Assembly: GCA_030044395.1 (NCBI GenBank)
Contig: JASHVW010000126.1
Coordinates: forward strand, 1 to 5,595
Length of the DNA stretch: 5,595 nt
Source of the DNA: Verrucomicrobiia bacterium
GTDB lineage: Bacteria > Verrucomicrobiota > Verrucomicrobiia > Limisphaerales > UBA11358
Direction: 5' to 3'
The position numbers and the translations under genes are program-made. Shown here one piece after another: positions 1 through 5,595 of the stretch. Under the pieces are notes generated by a model. That model did not search any database and was not told the origin of the DNA. It saw nothing but the letters and a program-made list of their open reading frames with translations. Positions within the stretch are counted from its first letter, which is position 1. Each line of letters opens with the position of its first letter.

Positions 1-41
1 ATAAGATGACGTTCGCGGCAAAAAGGGCTGCCGCCCGGAGG

Positions 42-144
42 GTTGCGCTGGCTTTGGTCGGTGGACTTCGTTGCTCGTCACTCACAGCCCCACGAAGGGG
101 ATGCTCCCTCCTCGCGCCTCGCCACCAGCCAAAGCCAACGCAAC
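42..144. repeat. Imperfect long inverted repeat (REP/MITE-like hairpin element)
   Basis: The arm at 42-57 (gttgcgctggctttgg) pairs with 129-144 (ccaaagccaacgcaac), 15 of 16 positions. Pairing resumes at 60-64 against 122-126 after a short mismatch. The centre holds a small hairpin, cccc at 88-91 and gggg at 97-100 around a five-base loop, and a separate gggc/gccc hairpin sits just outside at 25-36. The whole piece could fold as one long stem of about 100 nt with an inner stem-loop. There is no transposase in the window. My recollection is that sequences of this kind recur between genes in Verrucomicrobia, but copy number was not checked. It lies immediately upstream of the broken secreted-protein gene. 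It could be a non-autonomous mobile element, a REP-like element or a transcribed structured RNA; the sequence alone does not decide. Confidence 0.6.
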
Positions 145-197
145 GAACGCCATCGTATTTGCGCCTCAGACCACTAAGTGAAATCCCCCTGGCCTTC

Positions 198-1201
198 ATG
201 GTGGTTGCCGGCTCTCTTTTTGCCCTCTCTTGCCGCGCGCAAGTTCAATTCGTTGACCTGACCATCGCCGCCGGGCCGATGAATGTCCCGATCACCCGTT
301 GCGCTGACGAAATTTTGAAACGGCAAACCTCCGACGGCGCCATCGTCATGGGTGGCATCCAATCCACCAGCAACGTTAGTCCCTATTTCGCCAACCTTGG
401 GGCCATCGGGCTGGCGAAGGCCGCGCAGGAAACTGGCAATAGGCGCTATCTATTCGCGGCGGAACATTGGTTCGATTGGTACGCCGCCCACATGAACCCG
501 AACGGAACCGTTTATGACTACACCGGTTCCCCGGCCGCGTGGCGCCCCACCGGCGATTTCGATTCAACAGATTCCTACGCCGCCACGGCCCTGGAACTGC
601 TGGATTTCTCGAACGCCAGGACAAGTCCTGGGCCTTTGCCCGCTATCCCGCAGCGCCTCGCGCAATCGCCGCCATCCGCCTTACTCTGCAAACAAATGGT
701 CTGACGCTGGCAAAACCAGGTTGGCCGATCGCTTATACCATGGACAACATTGAAACGCCGCGAGGACTACGCGCTGCCACGCGGTTGGCGGCCCTGGCCG
801 GCCGCATGGAAGCATCCATCGCCGCCAACCTTTGGGACAACGGACAAGATGCTTATTTGATTGGCATTCAATCCAATGGCGCGCGAATCGCAGCCCAAAA
901 CACGTGGTACCCCGGCTTGATGGCCGATTTGCTGGCCATGGGCCTGGGGCCTGAATCGAGCCGCAATCGAAGCCTTTATCAACGATTGATTGCTGAAGAT
1001 GCGGCGACGATTCCGGCAAAGGCGGCGACTGAGAACGACGTGGAACATCTCGTCTGGTGCGGCTTTGCCGCCCGGTCTGCCGGTGACCAGCCGCGCCTGG
1101 AAGGAATCCAATTGAAATTGGCCGTTGCGACCGCCCGGCCTCTCCCCATTGCCAATACTGCGTTGCTGGGACATATCTGCCACTTGTTAGCGGGGCAGTA
1201 A
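198..1201 (+). pseudogene. Frameshifted secreted protein resembling (alpha/alpha)6-toroid (six-hairpin) glycosidases
   Basis: Two overlapping open frames look like the halves of one protein of about 330 residues. The first runs from ATG 198 to about 607. It has a hydrophobic start (VVAGSLFALSCRAQ), then helix-rich text with CADEILKRQTSDGAI, YLFAAEHWFDWY and DSTDSYAATALELLDF. The second frame takes over near 608 with LERQDKSWAFARYP and continues through TLAKPGWPIAYTMDNIE, RGLRAATRLAALAG and NTWYPGLMADLLAM to a TAA at 1199-1201. The join needs one missing base around 605-610 (gatttctcgaa). The repeating helices, aromatic-rich loops and DSTDSYAA-type segment suggest a six-hairpin toroid carbohydrate-active protein; I do not recognise a numbered family, so no substrate is given. 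The frame stays open upstream of 198, but that part is repeat DNA and was left out. No Shine-Dalgarno is seen before 198. A GTG at 178 in another frame encodes a better signal peptide, so the N-terminus may be shifted too. A sequencing error is an alternative to true decay. Confidence 0.6.
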
Positions 1202-1496
1202 GTCAAAAATGGGACCACGAGTTGGGCGTAACCGACTTTCCGCGCTTAAAAAACCAGAAAAGCTGATTTTACAGGCAAATAAATCCGCATCCTTCGCTTT
1301 GGCAAAAGAACCATAACCGGCTACTGAAACTCTCCGCTTTTTCCTCTATTTTCTCCGACAAGAGGGCTGGAGGTTGGAATCGGACATTAATTCCCACTAC
1401 CTACGGCAACTGGCGCGGACTTTGGATGGCCATCACCGGCAATTTTGGGTTGAATATTTTGTTACTTTTTTCGTCTGGAAGTGCATGAATAGGTGA
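1202..1496. other. Gene-free spacer upstream of the sigma factor gene
   Basis: No protein-like reading frame, tRNA-like fold or strong terminator is visible here. The last part, 1441-1471, is markedly T-rich (ttttgggttgaatattttg) and is the most likely place for the sigma gene's promoter, but I cannot match a convincing -35/-10 pair. The spacer ends in aggtga (1491-1496), a Shine-Dalgarno-like string directly touching the ATG at 1497. Confidence 0.4.
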
Positions 1497-3341
1497 ATGG
1501 CCAACGATGACATGGAACTGGTGCGGCAGTATGTCACCAGTCAATCCGAAAGCGCTTTCGCCGCGCTTGTTTCACGTCATACCAATCTCGTCTATTCGGC
1601 CGCATTTCGGCGGGTGGGAAATTCCCAATTGGCTGAAGAAATCACGCAAGCGGTATTCACTATTCTGGCGCAAAAAGCCGATAGGCTGAATCAAAAGACC
1701 GTTCTTCCTGGCTGGCTTTATCGTGCGGCTTGCTACGTATCCGGCCACGCGATAAAACAGGAATTTCGCCGTCAACGCCGGGAACAGGAGGCTTATATGC
1801 AATCTTTTTCAAATCAAGCAGAGCCGGAAGTCTGGTCACAAATCACGCCTTTGCTCGAAGATGCCATGATGCGGCTCGGCAAGGGCGAGCGCGAGGCGCT
1901 TGTTTTGCGCTTTTTTGAAGGACACAGTTTAAAAGAAGCCGGTACTGCATCAGGCTCAAGCGAAGCGGCGACAAAAATGCGCGTGAAGCGGGCACTGGAA
2001 AAATTGCGGGTATATTTTTCGAGGCATGGCGTGAATTCGACGGCGGAAACCATTGCCGGGGCGATGTCGGCCAATTTCGTCATGGTTGCTCCCCCCACGC
2101 TGGCGAAAATGTCAACCGCTGTCGCGGTGGCCAAAGGCTCGGCGGCTTCAGCCTCAACCCTGACCCTGATCAAAGGAGCATTGAAAGTTATGGCATGGAC
2201 AAAAGCAAAAACGATCATCGCGGGCGCAATCACGACGCTTCTGGTTGCCGGCACGGGCACGATTGTCGCCATTGAAATCATTCACGCGGTGCGAATGGCT
2301 TTTGCCCCGGATATCCAGGGAACATGGGAAGGCGTAGCGCATCTTGAGGAAGCGGGCGTGAGAAACGGCCAGGCCGCCCAGGCGCACGTCGTCTTAAGGC
2401 TTTTCAAAACCAACGGCGTTTACCGGGCAACCACTGACTGGCCCGAATGGGGCAAAAAGGACGTTCGCATGGGCAAAGTCGTTTATGACTATCCGAATTT
2501 GATAATCCAACAATCGGTGCGCGACAACTGGAATCTAAAGGTCAATTCACATGCGACGCAACTGTTTTGGGACCGTTATATTCATTTTATTCAACCTGAC
2601 CCTGTGCGGTTCACGCGGACCACGGCGCCGACGGCGGTTCCCGAACCGTTGGTGGAAAGCGATTTTACGCCGCGGCCCGGTTCTGCCTTGCAGGGCTATT
2701 GGGAGGGGAAGGTTGGCGCGGGCGCGGATGCAGTGCCGATGGATTTGAAAATTGCGCAGCAAGACGACGGAACATTTCAAGCGGAAGGCGATATCCCGAT
2801 GCAGGGTATCCAGGGTCGGCCGATAACAGTATCGTATGAGCCGCCGATGGTTGAAATCAGCCCCGCAGACGGCGCCGGAATGTTCCGCGGTCAAATTAAC
2901 GGTTCCGACACAGAAATATCGGGGTCGTGGACGCAGGGCGGCCAATCCATGCCGGCGAGCGTCCGGCGCGTTGATTACCAGGCTGAACACGCGCACGATG
3001 CCGATGAAGATTATACGTTCACTTCAAAGTATGATTTGCAAGGACACTGGAAAGGGACCTGGATTGTGCCGATCGCAAAAACAAGAACACCGATTCGTCA
3101 GGCGCTGGACATTGCGAAACTGCCGGACGGGTCGTATTCCGCCACGTTGGCAGATGTGGATGGATTCGGAGCGGAAGCGCCGGTTCCCACTTCTGATTTT
3201 GAATACTCGCCGCCGACCTTGCACATGGAATGGAAATGGGAGGGTTGGGCGTATGACGGGAGACTGGAAAACGGCAAACTCGCCGGCGTCTGGTCCGAGG
3301 GCGGCGGCGGGTTCAAGCTGGTATTTGAAAGAGAGAACTAA
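1497..3341 (+). CDS. ECF-type RNA polymerase sigma factor with membrane segment and three C-terminal beta-rich repeats
   Basis: The protein has 614 residues, about three times the usual ECF length. Residues ~8-98 are sigma-70 region 2, with SAFAALVSRHTNLVYSAAFR, LAEEITQAVFTILAQKA and LPGWLYRAACYVS. Residues ~118-177 are region 4, with LGKGEREALVLRFFEGHSLKEAG and a helix-turn-helix ending MRVKRALEKLR. An Ala/Ser/Thr-rich linker (~180-235) leads to one hydrophobic stretch at ~239-263 (IIAGAITTLLVAGTGTIVAI). Three related units follow, starting DIQGTWEG (272), ALQGYWEG (397) and DLQGHWKG (513). The second is clearest, with DGTFQAEGDIPMQGIQGRPI and a GSWTQGGQSMP end, resembling the beta-domain that precedes some alpha/beta hydrolases. 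I infer promoter recognition in the cytoplasm and a sensor or anchor outside. No anti-sigma gene adjoins. ATG 1497 is used because a stop lies just upstream in frame; aggtga touches it with no spacing, so ATG 1512 cannot be excluded. PAP2 follows after 38 bp. Confidence 0.88.
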   Translation: MANDDMELVRQYVTSQSESAFAALVSRHTNLVYSAAFRRVGNSQLAEEITQAVFTILAQKADRLNQKTVLPGWLYRAACYVSGHAIKQEFRRQRREQEAYMQSFSNQAEPEVWSQITPLLEDAMMRLGKGEREALVLRFFEGHSLKEAGTASGSSEAATKMRVKRALEKLRVYFSRHGVNSTAETIAGAMSANFVMVAPPTLAKMSTAVAVAKGSAASASTLTLIKGALKVMAWTKAKTIIAGAITTLLVAGTGTIVAIEIIHAVRMAFAPDIQGTWEGVAHLEEAGVRNGQAAQAHVVLRLFKTNGVYRATTDWPEWGKKDVRMGKVVYDYPNLIIQQSVRDNWNLKVNSHATQLFWDRYIHFIQPDPVRFTRTTAPTAVPEPLVESDFTPRPGSALQGYWEGKVGAGADAVPMDLKIAQQDDGTFQAEGDIPMQGIQGRPITVSYEPPMVEISPADGAGMFRGQINGSDTEISGSWTQGGQSMPASVRRVDYQAEHAHDADEDYTFTSKYDLQGHWKGTWIVPIAKTRTPIRQALDIAKLPDGSYSATLADVDGFGAEAPVPTSDFEYSPPTLHMEWKWEGWAYDGRLENGKLAGVWSEGGGGFKLVFEREN

Positions 3342-3364
3342 CGGAGTTGAACCACCTGAAAATT

Positions 3365-3370
3365 GAGGAA
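3365..3370 (+). promoter_or_regulatory. Shine-Dalgarno site for the PAP2 gene
   Basis: gaggaa lies 9 nt before the GTG at 3380. This favours the GTG over the in-frame ATG at 3398, which has no comparable site. Its place in the 38-bp gap after the sigma gene, with no hairpin between, supports translation from a shared transcript. Confidence 0.6.
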
Positions 3371-3379
3371 GTTTGATTC

Positions 3380-4048
3380 GTGCCAATCCGCGCTGCGATG
3401 AAACAGTTCTTATTGACCCTGCCATGGAATATCATCGGATGCTTCAAGGGCCGAAAGATTTTCTGGCACTTTGCGGCAATTATCCTGACGTGGCTTCTCG
3501 TCACTTCAGGATTCGACTGGTTCTATTTTCGTCTCACTCGAAGTCCGGAGCTTCGGTCATGGATGTTTCCCGCCGTAATCATCGGCCAACTTTTGCCCAT
3601 GACGCTGCCGCTCCTGCTCCTCCTGATTGGCGGGCTTTTCAGATGCGCCATCGCGACACGAACAGGATGGGCCATCGGCCAGGCGGCGCTTGCGGGCCTG
3701 GCAGTTTCATCCGCCTATAAAGCCATTACCGGACGCCCCCATCCTCCACGTGGCGCGGCGTTGGATATGAGCCATTTTTTTCGGTTCGGTTTTATGCGCG
3801 GCGGCATTTTTTGGGGATGGCCCTCATCCCATGCGACCGTTGCCTTTGCAATGGCGGTCACGGTTTTTATCCTCTTTCCGGAAAGAAAGTGGCTGCGTCT
3901 CGCGGCCATTTTCTATGCCTGCTATATCGGCATCGGCGTTTCCATGACGATTCATTGGTTTTCGGATTTCGCGTCGGGGGCCATCATTGGCATGGTCATC
4001 GGGACGACGGTGGGACGAAGTTTTGCGGCGACGGATGGCAATGTTTGA
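3380..4048 (+). CDS. PAP2-superfamily membrane phosphatase with variant active-site motifs
   Basis: The protein has 222 residues and several hydrophobic segments (about 28-50, 62-86, 98-113, 150-166, 172-190 and 196-212), so it is an integral membrane protein. PAP2 enzymes remove phosphate from lipid phosphates such as phosphatidic acid or undecaprenyl diphosphate at the outer membrane-side face. The three motifs are visible but altered. Motif 1 reads K114-AITGRP-H121-P, with His where the family's K-x6-RP has Arg. Motif 2 is PSSH (148-151) for PSGH. Motif 3 keeps H192 and D196 in IHWFSD, but the usual Arg six residues before that His is Gly186. The histidine nucleophile, acid His and Asp remain while both phosphate-binding arginines are gone. 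The GTG start is chosen for its ribosome site. It probably shares a transcript with the sigma factor 38 bp upstream. A lipid or polyprenyl-phosphate substrate is inferred; a non-phosphatase role is possible given the changes. Confidence 0.85.
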   Translation: MPIRAAMKQFLLTLPWNIIGCFKGRKIFWHFAAIILTWLLVTSGFDWFYFRLTRSPELRSWMFPAVIIGQLLPMTLPLLLLLIGGLFRCAIATRTGWAIGQAALAGLAVSSAYKAITGRPHPPRGAALDMSHFFRFGFMRGGIFWGWPSSHATVAFAMAVTVFILFPERKWLRLAAIFYACYIGIGVSMTIHWFSDFASGAIIGMVIGTTVGRSFAATDGNV

Positions 4049-4104
4049 CATTAAGCGGCTCAATCAATCAAATGTAATGTCTCATAATTGGTTAGACGAA
4101 ATTT

Positions 4105-4190
4105 CAGCCGTCCCTACGGGACTTGGGACGACGACCATTCAACCCGGCGTTGAAACGCCGGGCTATTGTCGGTTATCCCTTCGGGACAGT
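4105..4190. repeat. Cluster of three small GC-rich hairpins (REP-like intergenic element)
   Basis: Three perfect palindromes stand close together between the PAP2 gene and the glycosyltransferase remnant: gtccc-tac-gggac at 4110-4122, cccggcgt-tgaa-acgccggg at 4143-4162, and tccc-ttc-ggga at 4176-4186. The first and third have nearly the same stem and flank a stronger central stem. There is no T-run after any of them, so a simple intrinsic terminator is unlikely. Comparable repeats are, to my recollection, common between genes in Verrucomicrobia and related phyla and may be moved by REP-associated tyrosine transposases, but none is encoded here. It could also damp read-through from the sigma/PAP2 unit. 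Confidence 0.65.
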
Positions 4191-4295
4191 TCACAGCGTT
4201 TTGTCCATGGATTTATGACGTTCCTGGACATGGAGCGTCGCCGCGGACATAGACTTTTATGGACACGGTGCATACGCTGGAGGCGGTTGCACATG

Positions 4296-4301
4296 AAGGG
4301 A
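4296..4301 (+). promoter_or_regulatory. Shine-Dalgarno site for the truncated glycosyltransferase
   Basis: aaggga lies 9 nt before the ATG at 4311. It supports that start and indicates that the 5' end of this gene is intact even though its 3' part is lost. Confidence 0.5.
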
Positions 4302-4310
4302 AAAAGCTGA

Positions 4311-4679
4311 ATGATTTCATTCATCGTTCCAGCATACAATGAGGGAGCTTGGATTGGCCGATGTGTTTCTGCCATTCGCAGCGCGTTGGAATCTCTCAAC
4401 GAGCCGCATGAAATCATCGTGGTGGATGATGCTCCCATCGACGCCACGGCCCCGATTGCCCGGCAGCAGGGCGCGCAGGTGATCCGAGTGGAGCATCGAC
4501 AGATTGTCCTCGCGTCGGAGGGCGGTTCTCATCTTCAAACAGAAATTAATACCCATCGGCCATCAATAAAAGAAGCCAGGGTTGTATGTGGGATCTCCCG
4601 TATAAACCCATTTAAGCAATTGATATTTATCCGATTCCACGTGGCCATCCGCAAAAACCAGGTTGAGACCGAGGGATGA
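4311..4679 (+). pseudogene. Truncated family-2 glycosyltransferase (N-terminal 65 residues only)
   Basis: The first 65 codons (to about 4505) are a clear start of a GT-A fold glycosyltransferase: FIVPAYNEGAWIGRCVSAIR, then EIIVVDDAPIDATAPIARQQGAQVIRVEHRQI. These are the nucleotide-sugar binding beta strands and the first aspartate pair (DD at 39-40; usual text is VDDxSxD, here with Pro-Ile in place of Ser-Thr). Family members normally run 220-350 residues and continue with a segment like AATRNAGA and a DxD motif; both are absent. Beyond residue 65 the frame stays open to 4679, but the text (VLASEGGSHLQTEIN...) is not glycosyltransferase-like and, from 4563 on, is simply the antisense of the prepilin-like gene. 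The gene was therefore cut by a rearrangement or deletion near 4505. Its position after the PAP2 gene suggests the intact form transferred a sugar to a lipid carrier or envelope component; that is inference. Confidence 0.75.
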
Positions 4680-5414
4680 AAGATTCCTGCCATAGACATG
4701 GCCGGAGGTTTTCTTCGCGGCAACGATCGAGGGGAGATTGTTGGCCCCGATGATATTGATGTCAGCCCGGTTGCCTCCGCTCGGCGCGCCGTAACCTGTA
4801 AAACACTCATCGCTGAGGATCGGAACGTGGGCGCAGGCGCGGTCCGTGGTCTTTGATGGCCAGCCGTATAGGGCCGGGTCGGTGCCGGCGACCGTCGGCG
4901 GGATGGAGGGATTCGGAACCGGATTGAGTTCGCCGGCCATTTTACGCTCCACCCAAAGATCGAAATTCATAATAGTGAAGCTTCCCGCATAGAAATAGGA
5001 CAAATAGGTGTCCAGGTCATTAATCGAAGTCATGTCGTGTCCGAGGTATTGCCTAGCTGCCGCGTATTCGGCGGCGGTTTCGGCTGTATGCACCGGACAA
5101 AACCACATGGGAACCGTCAGCCCGTAATTGCCGCAAGCGGGAATAAAATTCGTGTTGACGTCCCAGGGATTACCGCCCGAATCAAGCGGATAGTTGGCCG
5201 AACCGGGCAAGAATTCCTTCGATTCACCGGCATACATATTCGCCATCACACCCCATTGCTTGAAATTGGAGGTGCAGTTGATCACCTGGGCGCGGAATTT
5301 TGCCCTGGCCAGGACCGGCAGCAGCATCGCGGCCAGAATCGCAATGATGGCAATGACCACCAGCAGTTCAATCAACGTGAATCCGCCGGCGCGGCGCAAC
5401 GCCTTGGTTGTCAT
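4563..5414 (-). CDS. Prepilin-type N-terminal cleavage/methylation domain protein (type II pseudopilin-like)
   Basis: The protein has 283 residues. Its N-terminus is a textbook class III signal: a short basic leader with KALRR, then GG^FTLIELLVVIAIIAIL. Prepilin peptidase would cut after Gly11 to give mature Phe1 with Glu at mature position 5, followed by a long hydrophobic helix ending in LPVLARAK. The body has five cysteines (47, 94, 106, 194, 204), a Tyr/Asn/Gly-rich globular part, and a C-terminal NLVFADGHVES like that of the large DUF1559-type families of Planctomycetes and Verrucomicrobia. The strict H-x9-DG spacing is not met: the nearest upstream His (239) is 16 residues before the DG. 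These proteins are exported and anchored or assembled by a type II/IV pilus-like machinery; individual roles are mostly unknown. ATG 5414 is chosen because the leader starts there. No Shine-Dalgarno is seen; the region before the start is AT-rich. It stands alone and converges on the glycosyltransferase remnant. Confidence 0.9.
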   Translation of the reverse strand: MTTKALRRAGGFTLIELLVVIAIIAILAAMLLPVLARAKFRAQVINCTSNFKQWGVMANMYAGESKEFLPGSANYPLDSGGNPWDVNTNFIPACGNYGLTVPMWFCPVHTAETAAEYAAARQYLGHDMTSINDLDTYLSYFYAGSFTIMNFDLWVERKMAGELNPVPNPSIPPTVAGTDPALYGWPSKTTDRACAHVPILSDECFTGYGAPSGGNRADINIIGANNLPSIVAAKKTSGHVYGRNLSSLGLNLVFADGHVESDKYQLLKWVYTGDPTYNPGFFY

Positions 5415-5595
5415 AAGAAATGATAATTATTTACTTAACTAGGGCTTGGTGCGAACGTAGCCGATCTACGTCAAACGTCAAGCTGGAGCTTGTTGGTAGT
5501 TCCGCCCGGGTTGAAGTGGCTTTTGGATAAAAAAGGACGGTTCCTCACGACTTGCGCCGCTGACCGTCACTGGGAACATTCCTGCAAAAATGGAG
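5415..5595. other. Upstream region of the prepilin-like gene with two short palindromes
   Basis: No coding frame is convincing here. The AT-rich stretch 5418-5438 lies directly before the minus-strand start and probably holds the core promoter or leader, but no good -35 partner is seen. acgtag-ccgat-ctacgt (5455-5471) is a perfect 6-bp stem. caagct-gg-agcttg (5479-5492) is a second, tighter palindrome. The latter resembles the CAAGCTCCAGCTTG core that I recall from intergenic repeats in several environmental phyla. Either could be an operator, a leader hairpin or a piece of a dispersed repeat. Confidence 0.4.

Noticed and set aside
6..197. N-terminal extension of the first open frame (64 residues before Met at 198)
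   Set aside because: It is Arg/Pro-rich, coincides with the inverted repeat at 42-144 and does not look like a protein or signal peptide.
767..1183. 138-residue minus-strand frame opposite the toroid-like gene
   Set aside because: The sense strand carries coherent protein features; the antisense text shows none.
1814..2281. 155-residue minus-strand frame opposite the sigma factor
   Set aside because: It is the antisense of conserved sigma region 4 and the Ala-rich linker, a GC-driven shadow.
2836..3366. 176-residue plus-strand frame overlapping the sigma factor C-terminus
   Set aside because: It is Arg-rich text in an alternate frame over a well-conserved repeat domain; no domain of its own.
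3987..4310. 107-residue plus-strand open frame between PAP2 and the glycosyltransferase
   Set aside because: It overlaps the PAP2 3' end in another frame and crosses the triple-hairpin element; the text is Arg/Trp/His-rich with no recognisable domain.
4259..4342. Short frame (27 residues, starting MDTVHTLEAVAHEGKKLN) overlapping the glycosyltransferase start
   Set aside because: The text looks somewhat protein-like, but it is very short, has no ribosome site and overlaps a better-supported gene start.
5415..5478. Minus-strand ttgacg as a -35 box for the prepilin-like gene
   Set aside because: The nearest AT-rich -10-like hexamers lie about 31 bases away, too far for a normal sigma-70 spacer.
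1..5595. CRISPR array, tRNA, rRNA or transposase gene
   Set aside because: No regularly spaced direct repeats, cloverleaf-like segments, rRNA-like text or transposase motifs were seen on either strand.

Overview
The window looks like chromosomal DNA from a free-living member of the Verrucomicrobia, most like the Pedosphaera/Limisphaerales side of the phylum. This rests on three traits: a solitary prepilin-type protein with the classic GG^FTLIELLVVIAIIAILAAML start and a C-terminal FADGHVE, an ECF-type sigma factor with a long C-terminal extension behind a membrane segment, and several GC-rich palindromic intergenic repeats. The assignment is from memory of these families, not from a search.

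Layout from left to right. (1) An imperfect inverted repeat (42-144) lies just before a broken gene (about 198-1201) for a secreted protein that resembles (alpha/alpha)6-toroid sugar-active enzymes. Its two halves lie in different frames that meet near base 605-610, and the signal-peptide end may be frameshifted as well. (2) A 295-bp spacer with no gene. (3) A 614-residue ECF sigma factor (1497-3341). Its sigma regions 2 and 4 are followed by one predicted membrane helix and three related beta-rich repeats, probably outside the cytoplasm. (4) After 38 bp, a PAP2-superfamily membrane phosphatase (3380-4048) that has kept its catalytic histidines and aspartate but lost two signature arginines. 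(5) A 262-bp spacer carrying three small hairpins in a row (4110-4186). (6) The first 65 codons of a family-2 glycosyltransferase (from 4311), whose homology stops abruptly near 4505. (7) On the opposite strand, a complete prepilin-like secreted/surface protein (5414-4563) that converges on and overlaps the glycosyltransferase remnant. (8) A 181-bp end region with two short palindromes upstream of the prepilin-like gene.

The sigma factor and PAP2 gene are probably co-transcribed, and the glycosyltransferase may once have followed them in a cell-envelope or polyprenyl-phosphate/lipid-linked sugar unit. The strongest candidate for something under-described is the sigma factor: DNA-binding sigma domains joined in one chain to a membrane anchor and a three-domain putative sensor, with no separate anti-sigma gene visible. 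The right-hand part shows signs of rearrangement (truncated glycosyltransferase meeting an oppositely oriented gene), and the left-hand part shows gene decay or a sequencing error.
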